Shown piece after piece: positions 44,526-55,994 of a DNA stretch of 64,000 bases; the stretch's first letter is position 1, and each line of letters starts with the position of its first letter. The stretch comes from Muscardinus avellanarius. Its lineage: Eukaryota; Chordata; Mammalia; Rodentia; Gliridae. The notes beneath the pieces were generated by a model that had not been told where the DNA came from, made no database searches, and saw only the letters and a list, made by a program, of their open reading frames with translations. The DNA lies in NCBI GenBank assembly GCA_963383645.1, contig OY726559.1, positions 115,734,441 through 115,798,440 of the forward strand. The letters run 5' to 3'. The translations under genes were made by a program, and so were the position numbers.

Positions 44526-44707
44526 AAACTATTTATTTAAACACAGGATATAAGCTAAGATCGTGTCCAAGGACTAAGAACTGTCTAGGAAAAGGCAGGA
44601 GAGTAGAAGGAGTAGGGATGCTCAAGGGATGGGAAACGTTTCGGCTAGAGGTCAGCCAAACTCAAATGAATGGGAAGTTTGCAGGTATCATGCATTTGAA
44701 AGAAGTA

Positions 44708-44905
44708 AAAATATCTTTCAGTGGGGTGCGGTGGCGTCACCTAAAATCTCAGTACTCGGGAGGTGGAGACAGGGGGGCCGCTGGTTCCAGGCCAGACTCG
44801 GCAACTTAGCGAGACCTTGTTTCAAAATAAAAAATAAAATAGGACTTGGAGTGAGCTCAGAGGTAGAACACCCCTGGGTTCAGTTCCCAGTACCACAAAA
44901 ATTTT
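44708..44905 (+). mobile_element. B1-dID dimer
   Basis: ggggtgcggtggcgtcacc to ccagtaccacaaaaa. Confidence 0.87.
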
Positions 44906-45109
44906 CTTTCAAGTAAAATATTAAAGAGGTATTTCTTGACAATATAGCAATATATTTTTTCTCTAACCAGCAGGTTGTCCTATAATTGCAATGAAGCCAA
45001 TTTCTTTAATAATGGCACACAGAGCACTCCAGATTTGATTAAGCTATTTTAGATATGGGGCAAGTTGCTTAGTCATGGCATTTTCTCTTATATTGATCTA
45101 TTTACGAAT

Positions 45110-45293
45110 CTTTTTGTGGCCTTGGGAATTGAACTCAGGGGTGCTCTACTGCTGAGCTACACCCCCTTTTATATTATTATTTATTTTGAAACAGAGTCTT
45201 GCTAAGCTGCTGAGGCTGGCCTCGAACCTGCAATCTTCCGGTCTCAGTTTCCTAAGTCCTGGGACTATAGACCTACACCACCATGCCCAGCAT
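45110..45293 (-). mobile_element. B1-dID dimer
   Basis: tgtggccttgggaattgaactc to caccatgcccagc. Confidence 0.85.
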
Positions 45294-45299
45294 CTTTTA

Positions 45300-45618
45300 C
45301 TTATTGATTAAAAGGAGCTCTTTGTATGCATATGTTACTGTAATTCTCTAATTTCAACCTCTTTGGTAAGATGCCCAGGAGTGGTATAGCTGGATTGTAT
45401 GGTAGATACATTTCCAGTTTTCTGAGGAATCTCCAATCTGATCTCCATAGTGGCTGAACTAGTTTGCACTCAAACCAACAGTGTAAAAGAGTCCCTCTTT
45501 CCCCACATCCTCGCCAGCATTTGTTGTTATTTGACTTCTTTATGCTTGCCACTCTGATTGGGGTTAGATGAAATCTCAGCGTAGTTTTGATTTGCATCTC
45601 TCTGACTGAATTAACAAG
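45300..45618 (-). mobile_element. L1 3' part of an inverted copy
   Basis: The minus strand reads the L1 ORF2 C-terminus, including [15 protein letters not shown] and LVQPLW. The orientation flips at about 45620. Confidence 0.88.
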
Positions 45619-45619
45619 T

Positions 45620-46037
45620 GGGATGGCATCAAACTAAAAAGTTTCTGCTCATCAAAGGAAACCATCAAGACTCTAATGAGAAAGCCTAGAGAATGGGAGA
45701 AGATCTTTACCAGCCACCACGCTGATAGAGGGCTAATATCCAGAATATACAAAGAGCTCAAAAGACTCTACACTAGCAAAACAAATAATCCAATTAGGAA
45801 GCGGGCAACTAAAGCTGGGCGTGGTGGCGCACGGTAGAGATCCCAGCATTCGGGAGGCTGAGACAGGAGGATGGCGGTTCACGGACAGCCTCAGCTAGTG
45901 AGGCCCTTTGCAACTCAGTCAGACCCTATTTTTTTTATTGTATAGAATAAAAAATAGAGCTAAGGGTGTAGCTTGGAGGTAGAATGCCCCTGGGTTCCAT
46001 CCCTAGTATCTCAAAAAAGAAAGAAGGAAAGAAAGAA

Positions 46038-46093
<56 letters not shown>

Positions 46094-46190
46094 ATGGGTA
46101 ACTGAATTGAATAGACACATCACAAAAAAAGAGATTCAAATGGCAAAGAGACACATAAAAAAGTCATCATTACGCCAACCTTTTCAAAGA
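45620..46190 (+). mobile_element. L1 inverted 5' part, split by a SINE
   Basis: tggcatcaaactaaaaagtttctgctc ... atacaaagagctcaaaagactc is L1 ORF2 in sense. It is interrupted at 45812-46094 and resumes with tgaatagacacatcac. Confidence 0.85.
45812..46094 (+). mobile_element. B1-dID with (GA)n tail inside L1
   Basis: aagctgggcgtggtggcgcacgg to ccctagtatctc, then GAAA and a (GA)n run of about 45 bp. aaatgggtaact / gcgggcaacta flank the break loosely. Confidence 0.87.
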
Positions 46191-46905
46191 ACCAGTTTGC
46201 GTCTGTTAAGTTTCTGTTTCTCTTCTTCATGGCGTCTTTGCTAATTTTCTGTGTTTCCCTTTTTGTGGGTGTTCAGCTCTTGCGGCTTCAGCAGATGCTA
46301 GGTCACATCGTAGCTTATTTCTAAGTACCACCCATCTGAAGGCAGTCTTGTCGCTGCGGCACGCCCGCAGTGAGTTCCCTGGAGGGGTCTTGCTGGGCGG
46401 GGTGCATTCTTTGCCCTGCCTGCGCAGTACCCAGAGGGCGGGGATCTCTGCTCTGCTTCCAGTTCCAGCTCTTCTCCTGGGTTTGGGATGGAGAAGCCTG
46501 GGGAAGAACCCAAGCGTGGTGCCAAGTGTTCCGATTAAGCCACTCGGGGGGTTCCGTGCTGTTGAGCTGGGCATGCCTCGTGCCATTTGTTAATGCGTGG
46601 CATGGGCTCCTTCTGCTCTGGCACCTGGCACCTGGCACTACTCCCTCCCGCCCTCTGCCTCTGCTGAACCACAGCTCACATTCTGCTTCTCCACGAGGCT
46701 TGAGCTCTCTGGTTACTTTGAAGCCCTTCTCTTAAGGGTTTTGTAGTTTATGTGGCTTTTACTTTTTATTAGGGTGAGGGTGGAGCTCTCTCCAACTTTC
46801 TACAGCCCCAGTGTGACTAGAACTCTCCCCATCTGTTAGATTCCTTAATCTCTCTGACCTGGTTGCCTTTGAGATGGACTAGAGGTTGTTGTTGTTGTTG
46901 TTGTT
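46191..46905. other. GC-rich block, origin uncertain
   Basis: 46320-46700 is clearly GC-richer than its surroundings and has short frames on both strands with no family match. An L1 5'UTR or LTR origin is possible. The caaccttttcaaagaaccagtt before it (46172) fits antisense L1 ORF2. Confidence 0.35.
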
Positions 46906-46924
46906 ATTATTATTACCTTTCTAA

Positions 46925-47156
46925 TAGCCTGTTTTTTTTTTATATGTGGTGGGGAGGGAATGGGGGATTGAATCCAGGGGCATTCTACCTCTGACCTACA
47001 TCCCCAGCCCTTTCTTATTTTTTTTATATTTTGAAACAAGGTCTTGCTGAGTTGCTGAGAGCCTTACAAGTTGCTGAGGCTGGCCTTGCTCTTGCAATCC
47101 TCCTATCTCAGCATCTCAAGTCTCTGGGATTATAGGTGTGCACCACCACGCCTGGC
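46925..47156 (-). mobile_element. B1-dID dimer
   Basis: T9, atatgtggtggggagg...gattgaatccagg to accaccacgcctggct. Confidence 0.87.
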
Positions 47157-47359
47157 TTAGTTTTTAAGGATGCATTCGTTTCCAGCCTTTTAATGGGTGC
47201 TCCAGAGATGCAGTTTACATCCTTCATCTGCTGCACTCCCAGGAACATTAGTACTTCAGGGCCTGCTCAGAAACCCCTAGGAACCTTAGAAAGATTTCAT
47301 TCCGGGTTCCTGTGTTATCACTGTCATGCAATTTAATTTTATGCATATATATGTATTTC

Positions 47360-47640
47360 TTTTTGTGGTTCTAGGGATTGAACCCTAAAGACACCCTACC
47401 TCTGACTATATCCCAAGTCTTTTCTAATATATATATATTGCAGTACTGGGATGGCACCCAGGGGCATTCTACTTCCAAGCTACACCCCCAGCCCTATTTT
47501 TTAGTCTTCATTTTGAAACAGGGTCTCACTGAGTTGCAAAGGGCCTCACTAAGTAGTAGCTGAGGCTGTCCGTGAAACGCTATCCTCCTGTCTCAGCCTC
47601 TCAAATGCTGAGATTACAAGCGTGCACCACCACACCCAGG
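47360..47640 (-). mobile_element. ID arm then B1-dID dimer
   Basis: An ID arm at 47360-47412, TA-rich spacer, then a dimer at 47436-47640. Confidence 0.83.
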
Positions 47641-47674
47641 GTTTGAGGGCCCAATTTATAATCAAGTTTATTTA

Positions 47675-47872
47675 TTTACTGGGGATTGAACCCAAGGCCG
47701 TTCTACCTCTGAGCTACATCCCCAGTCATTATTTTATTTTATTTTTTGTTTTGAAACAAGTTCTCACTAGGTTGCTGAGGGTCCTCCTAAATCGCCAAGG
47801 CTGGCCTCGAGCCTGTTTCAGCCTCCCAAGTACTGGGATTCCAGGCATGTGCCACCATGACTGGCTAGAAGG
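47675..47872 (-). mobile_element. B1-dID dimer
   Basis: tttactggggattgaaccc to caccatgactggct. Confidence 0.87.
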
Positions 47873-48555
47873 AACTTTTGCTTTGTTTTGCTGGGTGAGG
47901 GGTATTAATTCTGATGAAACACCAGTATCGTCCTTGTCGTGGGCAGCAGCCATGCTTGGGAGTGTGTATGCTCAGGAATCTGCTGCCCCTCTCAGTGTGG
48001 TCCAGGTGCAGGTGAATGATTCCTACATTTCGGTTTGTGGAAGTCAAGCCTGCCTTTAAGGAGTCACAGTATGGGTGTGTTATGAGGAATCACTTTCTGT
48101 TGGGGAGAGAGCCCCTTGGCGTGTCTGGGAGTCTGTATTCCAACTGTGTGCTTAGTGGTGATGACAGTTTGCAGATGCCTGTTCTAAAGCTGCCGAGGGC
48201 AGTAGTTTAAATATTCCTGAGCAGTTCTGAGTAAGGCTGACCTCACATACGCTCCCTGCTTCTTTGCAAGAGATGGTGTTGGGTGTTGCTTCCTGAGTGT
48301 GAGCTCAGGTGATTTAGTGTTTCTGAGCCCATCCTAGAGCTCTGCTGGAGAGTAGAGGTCTGGAGTGCAGGAAATGGGGTCCTGATAAGTTACAGTGGCC
48401 ACAGCGGTGCTGGCTTCATGGAGACTTCAAGGCTTGGCTCAGAGGATGTCTGTACGCTCTTTGAGGGACACTGCCTGAGACGATATGGTCCTGGCAGTCA
48501 TTGTTGGCGGATATTCTTCCTTCCTAGTTGCAAAAAGAGTTTAAAGGGAGTGTCT
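47873..48555. other. SINE-free block, origin uncertain
   Basis: G/T-rich sequence with no long frame. It could be antisense L1 5'UTR, but this was not confirmed. Confidence 0.35.
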
Positions 48556-48742
48556 TCAGCCAGGTGTGGTGGCACACACTTGTAGTCCTAGGACTTAAGA
48601 GGCTGAGACATGAGGATCATGGGTTCTCGGCCAGCCTCAGCTAATTAATGAGGCCCTGTTTCAAAATAAAGAATGAAAAAAAAAATAGAGATGGGGTATA
48701 GCTTGGAGGTAAAATGACCCTGGGTTCAATCTCCAATAAAGA
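48556..48742 (+). mobile_element. B1-dID dimer
   Basis: agccaggtgtggtggcacacac to gggttcaatctccaa. Confidence 0.86.
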
Positions 48743-49215
48743 GAGTGTCTTCAAAGTTACATAAATGTATTAGTGATTGTTAGAAAGATCACTGGGGCTT
48801 AAGGGCAGTGGATTCAGGAGGAAAGTGTTATGAACATGACTAGGAAAGATGTCCAAACGGGTCCAGGGATGTGGCCAGGACCATGATGCAGATAACCTTA
48901 TTGGTTGCCAACTGGGGAATGCCCCGGTCCTCAAACTGGGACAAGGCTTGACAAGTTGCAGGTGAGGCAGGTTTCTCCCTGAGCACATCCTCAGGGAAGA
49001 GGGTCATCTTCAAGTTTCAGGTAAATTACATTTGGGTTGCTGTTTAGAGCTGCCTGGGTGCCGACCGTTCTATTTCCCATTAGAATTTTTTTTTTTTTTT
49101 TTTTTTTTTGCAATGCATCCGTCATCTCAGCTCCGTATCAGCTTTAGATCTGTAGTGTCTGATTGACAGGGTCAAAGGAGTGGTTTAGATAAGTGCTTTA
49201 GGAAAGTGATCTCAT
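48743..49215. other. Intergenic DNA, nothing recognised
   Basis: Includes a T24 run at 49087-49109. No gene. Confidence 0.4.
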
Positions 49216-49368
49216 TTAAGCTGGGCGTGGTGGTGCACGCTTGTAATTCCAGCACTTGGGAGGCTGAGACAGGAGGATGGCGGTTCTTGGCCAGCCTCAG
49301 CTACTTAGTGAGGCTCTCTGCAACTCAGTGAGACCCTGTTTCAAAATGAAGAATGAAAAATAGGGCTA
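49216..49368 (+). mobile_element. B1-dID lacking ID arm
   Basis: The B1 arm and linker end at gaaaaatagggct. Confidence 0.85.
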
Positions 49369-49374
49369 CTATTT

Positions 49375-49595
49375 TTTCTATTTACTTTTTACATTTTTTT
49401 ATTGTAGAATCTTGATTTTCAGGGGTTATTTTAATGGTATATGAGATATAGTAATAAAACATAAGGTAAAATAAGTGAAGAATTGAAAAAAATTAAAATT
49501 TTCTGTAGTAATTCCTATAGCAATGATTCATAGTAAGGCCTATAAATAGGAAGAAAGAATAGGATTCAATCTGGGGATACTTGGTCCCTTTTTAA
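49375..49595 (+). repeat. Segment similar to 63728-63960
   Basis: The order tttttacat, ggtatatgagatatagtaa, aaaataagtgaag, atgattcatag matches 63.73-63.96 kb at roughly two thirds identity by eye. Confidence 0.55.
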
Positions 49596-49604
49596 ATTTT
49601 TATT

Positions 49605-49676
49605 TATTTATTTTTGGTGGTATTGGGGATTAAACCCAGGGGCATTCTACCTCTGAGATACATCCCCAGCCTTATT
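49605..49676 (-). mobile_element. ID-type arm
   Basis: ttttggtggtattggggattaaaccc to acatccccagcctta; no B1 arm follows. Confidence 0.8.
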
Positions 49677-49679
49677 TTT

Positions 49680-50472
49680 CTTTTATTTGGTACATTGTAA
49701 TTTGACATCATATTGAGGTACAGTGTCAGAAAAATACATGGGCACAACTCTTGCTGCCCTCCTCACTGACTGTCTCTCAACTTCTCCCCCATGTCTTTGA
49801 AATTAAAATTGGCAATTTTGTATACATTCAAAGTATTATTTCTATTATTGCATTCTTTATGATTTCATCCCCCGACTCCTAATAATCCCCCTCAGTCACT
49901 CACCTGGAGTCTCTGCTCATCTATTTGATTTTGCCTTTATATTTGAATTTCTCTCTAGCTTCTGTATATAAAAGAAAACATATATCTATTAATTTTTTTG
50001 AGACTGGCTAATCTCACTTCGCATAATATTCTCAGATTCCATCCATTTACCTGCGAATGACGTGATTTTGTTCTTCTTTATGGCTGTGTAAAATTCCATT
50101 GTTGTGTCTACACCAAAGTTTCGTGATCCATTCATCTGTTAATGATACTTAGGCTGGTGTAATAATTTGGCTATTGTAAATTGTGCTTCTATGAACATGG
50201 ATATGGCAAGTATGATTATAACGTTCTGATTTCCTTTCCTTTGGGAAGACGTCCAGGAAGGTTATAAGTGGATCATATGCTAGTTCCATTTCCAATTTTT
50301 TGAGAAATCTCCACAGATTTCCAAAATGGCTGTACTAGCTTGCAGTCCCACCAACAGTGTAATAGGGTTCTGATTTCTCCACATCTTCACCAGCATTCAT
50401 GATTATTTCTTGATGATTGCCATCCTAACTGGAGTGAGTTGGAATCTCAGTGTAGATTTTTTCTTTCTTTTT
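49680..50472 (-). mobile_element. L1 3' end
   Basis: Antisense of L1 3'UTR and ORF2 end: ggtacattgtaatttgacatc ... ctcacttcgcataatattctcag ... cccaccaacagtgtaatagg ... cctaactggagtgag. Confidence 0.87.
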
Positions 50473-50474
50473 CT

Positions 50475-50797
50475 TTTTGGTGGTACTAGGATTCCTGGAA
50501 ACCCTTCTACCTCCAGGCTACACTTCCAGACCTATTTTATATTTTTATTTGGAAACAGGGTCTCTTAGGCCAGCTGAGGCTGGCTTCGAACCTGCACCAT
50601 CCTCCTGTCTCCGCCTCCCAAGCGCGGGGATTACAAGCATGCGCCACCACGCCCGGCTTTTCTTTTATTTTGAAATAAGGTCTCACTAAGTTGTGGAAAG
50701 CTTCACTAAGTTGCTGAGGCTGGGGGAGGACCTGCAATCCTTCCATTTCAGCCTCCCAAGTACTAGGATCACAAGAGTGCACCACCATGCCTGGCTT
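50475..50797 (-). mobile_element. Young B1-dID followed by B1 arm
   Basis: A dimer with ctaggattcctggaaaccc at 50475-50657, then a second minus-strand B1 arm to 50797 (accaccatgcctggct). Confidence 0.85.
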
Positions 50798-50814
50798 AAA
50801 CTTTAATGATCACA

Positions 50815-51034
50815 AATCTGCTGGGCACAGTGGTATACAACTGTAATTCCATACCTGGGAGGCAGAGACAGGAGGACTGCAGGTTTGTGGTCAACCTCAG
50901 CAACTTAGTGAGGCCCTCAGTGATTTAGTGAGATCCTGTTTAAAAAAAAATAGGGGTGGGGTGTAGCTCAGAAGTAAAATGTTCCTGGGTTCAATTCTAA
51001 GCACCACACACAGACACAGACACACAGACACACA

Positions 51035-51071
<37 letters not shown>

Positions 51072-51080
51072 ACACACATT
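50815..51080 (+). mobile_element. B1-dID with (CA)n tail
   Basis: gctgggcacagtggtatac to ttctaagcacc, then CACAGA and CA repeats (51003-51079). Confidence 0.87.
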
Positions 51081-51084
51081 ACAA

Positions 51085-51720
51085 ATCTAAATTCATTAGA
51101 TAGGTGTTAGAGAAGACCAATGGTGTGTGTGTGCATGTGCATGCACCCGTGTGAGTGTTATACTGTGTTTCATGTCTCAGGATGTGGATGCTCACAACTG
51201 AAGGAGCTTTGACTGTCAGGTGTCACCCTTCACCTGGTGGCCGCTCCTCAGGCAGCTGGTCTGTGAGGAGCTCTAGTGTCCCATTTGCCACATCAACCAG
51301 TGAAGTGACAGGGCTGCTGTGACTTGGGCACACACCCTCTCATGACCCGCAGCTTTAAAGGTGATGATATCACCTGCAAAACCTGGATCATAGTGTAAAT
51401 TGGTGGTCCCATTCCTAGAGGGTCATGGCAGTGAAATCTTGGCCACAGGCTCTTCCTTCCTGTCAGGAGCAGTGGCAGGCACCTCTCCCTCTCACCCAGA
51501 GGCTGTGATTCAGGTTGATCCGGGGCTCCTGGGCTTTGGGGAGCTCAGCTGGTGCCTGCCTCAGAGATTCTGAGTCGTTCCTCTTCCTCATTCTCCTTGA
51601 GTTTTCCAGTTTCCAATTAGAAAATCCCACTCTTGGAAGTTTCCTGATCATGTAGCCAAGACAAGCCCTAGTAACACCACTTAATTAAATTAAATTAATA
51701 AATTAGCTAATTGATTAATT
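51085..51720. other. Intergenic DNA, nothing recognised
   Basis: No gene or clear repeat. Confidence 0.4.
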
Positions 51721-51721
51721 G

Positions 51722-51920
51722 ATTTTGTGGTACCGGAGACTGATCCCAGGGACATTCTACCTTTGAGCACACCCTAGTCATATTTTATCTTAATTTTTTT
51801 GTTTGTTTGTTTTGCAAAGGTCTCACTAAGTTGCTGAGGCTAGACATGAACCTGCGATTCTCCTGTCTCAGCCTCCTAAGCACTGGGACTCCAGGTGTGA
51901 GCCAGCATGCCAGATGTGAC
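51722..51920 (-). mobile_element. B1-dID dimer, diverged
   Basis: ttttgtggtaccggagactgatccc to gtgagccagcatgcc. Confidence 0.82.
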
Positions 51921-52474
51921 ATCACTATAAATGTTCAACAAAAGTTACTCAGCCCCACTGAATGCAGGAAGAGCTAAGGGACATAAGGCATGCCTTTAGC
52001 AAACAAGATGCGACAAACTGGATACTCTGGGGGTGAGAGGATACAATGTCAGGTGGATGATGCTGGAGAACTTATGGAGAAAACCAGAGTAACCCTGCAC
52101 CTATGCACATTTGGTCACTTTTTTTTTAAAGACTAAGGATAACCATCTATGCAACCAAATTTGGCCAACACTTTCTTTCAAAGACTTACAAGTCTGTTTG
52201 GAAAGAAAATGAGAGAAAGCCAACATATGGAATCAGCCTAAAATCATAGCTTCCTGCAGATTTCCAACACTGAATGCTCTGGCCCACTCCTCTCCCCAAA
52301 TCCACTCTTAAATATTTATATGTGATGGTGTGATTGTTTACACCTTTTTATATACTGTTAGCATACATCAGAGAAAACACAACGCAGTGATTCAGTAAGT
52401 AAGTTGTAAAAGAATGTATGCGATTTTTGTTTTCTCCCACTTTCTCAATGGTGAAATGAAGAGTGTTTTTTTGT

Positions 52475-52650
52475 TTTTTGGTGGTACCGGGGTTCCTGGA
52501 AACCCTTATACCTCTGGGCTATACTCTCAGACCTATTTTATATTTTTATTTGGAAACAGGGTCACTTAAACCAGAGAGGCTGGCTTCGAACCTGTGTGAT
52601 CCTCCTGTCTCTGCCTCCCAAGCGCCACCATGCCCAGAAAGAGTGCTTAA
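52475..52650 (-). mobile_element. Young B1-dID in unit A
   Basis: ggtggtaccggggttcctgg variant, with part of the B1 arm deleted (aagcgccaccatgccc). agagtg lies on both sides. Confidence 0.87.
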
Positions 52651-53354
52651 AAAAAAAAAATAAAACAAATGTTAGGGCGTAAGAACTCATCTTTCAGGAG
52701 AGTGATGAGATGGAGCACAGAGGAGTCTGGCTATCACCCTGACATTAGAAACTGCCCTGGGAGAGATGCACCTCTATGAGCAGAATAAGACGCTGCAGAG
52801 AGGCGCAGAGTGTGCGTCAAGCTGAGAATCCTGGAAGCAGGAGATGGAGGAGAACATCCAGGCTGGAACAGATTCCAGAGGTGGCCTCATCAAGGCAGCA
52901 CCTATTCTTAGAGGCAGCTCTTATTTCATAAAATACGATTCAAATCCACAGAGGACAGGTGACCTGCCCATGGCTGTCACCAAAGCTTGCCATGGTTTGT
53001 CAAAGATGGCCCTGGGACCAGCCCTCCTCTTTCATTCTCTCTTTCCTGGCCAACAGGTACATTGGATGAGGTAAACAGAGATGGAAATGGGTCTATTGAT
53101 GACAAAATGGCCATCAGCCAAAGTGAAAAAGCTTGTCCGAGAGTTTGGAGATTCTGGTAGTTTTGAGTAAGAACAAAATGGGTCATTGTTCTCAATCAGA
53201 CAAGAGAGCCTTTGGGCAGCAGTAGACACCCCCCAGGTCTCCCACTGTACCAGTTACAGACACCAGAGCTCAGGTGGGGCCTCTGAGCCACGCATACTCC
53301 AACGAGGAGCTCCTGGACAGGACGTTTCCTTTGTCTCCAGCCCTGTCAAGCCAG

Positions 53355-53386
53355 TTCCGGTGGATTTGCATTTGGTGAGGAAACTG
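53355..53386 (+). promoter_or_regulatory. SPRR2 copy 1: Ets-like, octamer and interferon-type sites
   Basis: TTCCGG (53355), ATTTGCAT (53364) and GAGGAAACTG (53377) lie 55-85 bp before the TATA box. Human SPRR2A is known to need an inverted Ets site, octamer and ISRE in its proximal promoter. The matches here are by eye. Confidence 0.6.
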
Positions 53387-53439
53387 CTGGCCAACTCAGC
53401 TTTAGGTGGCTCGGCTTCCCCTCAGGCAGGCAGCATCCC

Positions 53440-53447
53440 TATAAAAA
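53440..53447 (+). promoter_or_regulatory. TATA box of SPRR2 copy 1
   Basis: catcccTATAAAAAggtcccgg, conserved in position with copy 2. Confidence 0.85.
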
Positions 53448-53469
53448 GGTCCCGGGATGCAGGGCTTCT

Positions 53470-53509
53470 CCACTCCAGCTACTCCAGCCCGCACCTCCTT
53501 GAGGACCTG
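53470..53509 (+). other. Non-coding exon 1 of SPRR2 copy 1
   Basis: Ends at gaggacctg|gtgagt (donor 53510). The start near 53470 is inferred from the TATA box. The 952-nt intron ends at atttctttcag (54461). Confidence 0.75.
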
Positions 53510-54063
53510 GTGAGTCGGCTTTCTCTAGTTTCTCTGTTTTTCTAGTTTTTTGATGTATTGATTTGAATGTGAAGACAGTAGATGTGGGGGTCAAATTCTG
53601 ACCATTGGATGGACATTACTTAGTGATAGTGATTTAAGTCTGGGGTATTAGCTGTAGTGGTTTAGTTTAGTTAATAAATTGATATTGTTTAAATTATATG
53701 ACAGTGAACACTGTCATTTAATTTCCTTAGCAGAACAAGATAATAGGAAAATTTGTTTTGAAGAAGAGGACAGAAATATTTCTCTCTTTTCCATATCTTT
53801 TTTTGTGTCCCTTTCAAGGGCATATATCTTAGTAGGTGTGACAACTTTGGATTGTTCCCAGGCGTGCCTTGGCTCTGTATTCCATTCAGCCTACTGAAAC
53901 TTCGTCAGAGATAATGACTAGAGGACTTGCTTACGAGAGTGTGCAGGACTTCTGAATTTGTGACTGTCTTTCTTGATGATGTTACTTTTATGGGAATAAC
54001 AGGACTTGGTTTTTGTAGCAGAGATATTTTCTTAGGCTGAATGGCAAGAGATAAAAAGAAGTT

Positions 54064-54290
54064 TTAGCTGGGTGTGTATTGTCCATCTGTAATCCTAGAA
54101 CTTGGAAGGCAGAGACAGAAAGATTAAGTCTTCATGACCAGCCCCAACAACTTAGGGAGGCTCTCAGCAACCTAGTGAGATCCTGTTTCAATGCAAAAAA
54201 CAAAAAGATGGGTCTGGTATCGGTCTGGAGAGTGATCAGAGGTAGAATGGCCCTGGACTCCTTCCCCAGCACCACACATCAAAGACTCTT
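54064..54290 (+). mobile_element. Intronic B1-dID of SPRR2 copy 1
   Basis: agctgggtgtgtattgtcc to ccttccccagcacc. A counterpart sits at the same intron position in copy 2 (59575-59790). Confidence 0.82.
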
Positions 54291-54480
54291 CCTAAGATGA
54301 TAAAGCAAATTACTGGAGTGGAAGGGAGAATCCAGGAAGACATAAAAAGAGAGTAGAGATATATTCTTGCAGAATGAAATCATGCCCCTGATATGTTAGA
54401 AACTCTGGCTCATTTCTCTTGGGAGTCCTTTTTGTGAACATTGTCCTATAATTTCTTTCAGATCCTGAGACTCCAGAAAG

Positions 54481-54726
54481 ATGTCCTATCAACAGCAGCA
54501 GTGCAAGCAGCCCTGCCAGCCACCTCCTGTGTGCCCAACTCCAAAGTGCCCGGAGCCATGCCCAACTCCAAAGTGCCCGGAGCCATGCCCACCCCCAAAG
54601 TGCCTGCAGCCATGCCCACCCCCCAAGTGCCTGGAGCCATGTCCCCCTCCGCAGTGCCAGCAGAAATGTCCTCCTGTGCAGACGCCCTGGCCCTGCCAGC
54701 CAAAGTGCCCACCCAAGAGCCAGTGA
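54481..54726 (+). CDS. SPRR2: Small proline-rich protein 2, copy 1
   Basis: 81 residues, entirely in exon 2. Head [20 protein letters not shown] (Gln-rich, transglutaminase substrate region). Then four 9-residue units ([36 protein letters not shown]), and a tail [18 protein letters not shown] with end KCPPKSQ. SPRR2 proteins are cornified envelope precursors cross-linked by transglutaminases in the upper epidermis. The family match is over the full length, and the human end KSK reads KSQ here. The start is fixed by the head and by the acceptor 19 nt upstream. Paralogue copy 2 lies 5.5 kb downstream on the same strand. The letter (2A, 2D, etc.) cannot be assigned from the sequence alone. Confidence 0.95.
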   Translation: MSYQQQQCKQPCQPPPVCPTPKCPEPCPTPKCPEPCPPPKCLQPCPPPKCLEPCPPPQCQQKCPPVQTPWPCQPKCPPKSQ

Positions 54727-55033
54727 CAGCCTCAGGCTTCACCAGCATCCTGACAGCACTTAGAAAACCGGCTCACCTAACTCCACAGCAACCCCTTCCT
54801 CTTCCCTCCAAAGCCTGCCGTGGGCACAGAGGAGCCCTCTGCACCCTCCAGCCTGCCACCTGCCTGTGATGACTCCTGCTGCAGATCCATCCCTGCTGCT
54901 CAGCCACTGTCCCCACGGCCACCGGCAGAGGGCGTCCTCAGCTGCGCCAGCTCACTTGCTCTGCAGGAGGAGAGCAGCGCCCTCCCTTGGGGCCAGCAGA
55001 GCATGTCTCCTGTAACCCTTCCTTCATTTCCTG

Positions 55034-55039
55034 AATAAA
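55034..55039 (+). terminator. Poly(A) signal of SPRR2 copy 1
   Basis: cctgAATAAAgtctatt, 308 nt after the stop codon, with GT-rich text following. Confidence 0.88.
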
Positions 55040-55084
55040 GTCTATTTTCTGGTGCTTGCATAAATACTTTCTGTTAAAGCTCAT

Positions 55085-55440
55085 TTGTTTTTACATATTG
55101 GTTGGTGGATTGTAATTATACATCTCAGTGAGATTCAGTGTAATATATCCACACCCGCGCACGGCGTTTCTTGGTGTGCGTCCCTCTGCCCCGCCCCTCA
55201 CCCTCCTCCTCCCTGTAGGGGCGGAGAGATTGCCAGTGATGTGCTCCTGTGCAGCAGGACATTGTCCGGTCGGCTTCCTCCCTGAAGCCTCCTTTCCCCC
55301 CATCATAACACTGAATCACCACCTTGTGACCCGTGTTTGCTTCTGCCAGTACCCTCCAGTGTCTAATGGTTTGTCTCCCCATTTCGATAAAGTCTCTTTT
55401 CTTTCCTCTTTTCTCTGTAGCTTCTCAACATGAGAGAAGC
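55085..55440 (-). mobile_element. L1 3'UTR fragment shared by both SPRR2 units
   Basis: ggttggtggattgtaattatacatctcag ... ccacacccgcgcacgg. The matching piece after copy 2 is at 60612-60892, so it predates the duplication. Confidence 0.7.
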
Positions 55441-55499
55441 CCTGAGGAGTTGATGTTGGGAGTTCAGCTGAGTTCACCCAGCCTCCATCCATTTCCTGC

Positions 55500-55547
<48 letters not shown>

Positions 55548-55548
55548 C
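55500..55548 (+). repeat. (CAA)n microsatellite
   Basis: About 16 perfect AAC units. Confidence 0.97.
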
Positions 55549-55554
55549 CCATTT

Positions 55555-55951
55555 TCTTCCAAATATTTTGATGATTATAATACATTTTTGTTATCCATAG
55601 TCACCCTTCTGTGCAGTAGAATACCAAAATTATTAATCCTACCTGACTGCAATTTATTACACATTGAAATACTATTTCTCATCACGCCAGTTTCATCCCA
55701 GCCACTGGTAACCAGGATTTTACCATCAACCTGTATGAGATAAACCTTTAGATTCCAAATCTAGAAGTGAAATCATATAGTATTTCTCTTTGTATACTTT
55801 TCAGTTGGAGTTAGGTGAAATCTCAGGGTAGTTTTGATTTCCATATCTCTGATTGATAATGATGTTGAGCATTTTTTCATACATTTCTTGGCCATGTGAA
55901 TTTATTCTTTTGTGAAGTGTCTATTGAGTTCACTTGCCTGGTTTCTTTGTG

Positions 55952-55994
<43 letters not shown>

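Larger units (their letters stand above)
52300..55440 (+). repeat. Tandem duplication unit A (SPRR2 copy 1)
   Basis: Upstream DNA, promoter, gene and following L1 piece align in order with 56860-60892. Upstream markers include aggagtctgg, gacattagaaactgccctggg, aggcagctcttatttcata and caccaaagcttgccatgg. Confidence 0.85.

Noticed and set aside
45301..45597. Frame with [15 protein letters not shown]
   Set aside because: It is the L1 ORF2 C-terminus, not a host gene; the same applies to 58344-58856, 61465-61692 and 56368-56715.
46227..46638. 119-codon minus frame in a GC-rich block
   Set aside because: No family resemblance; several overlapping frames on both strands indicate composition, possibly L1 5'UTR or LTR.
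54441..54869. 142-codon plus frame overlapping SPRR2 copy 1 (and the like at 60030-60398)
   Set aside because: Different frame from the SPRR2 CDS; Val/Pro-rich text is a shadow of the repeats.
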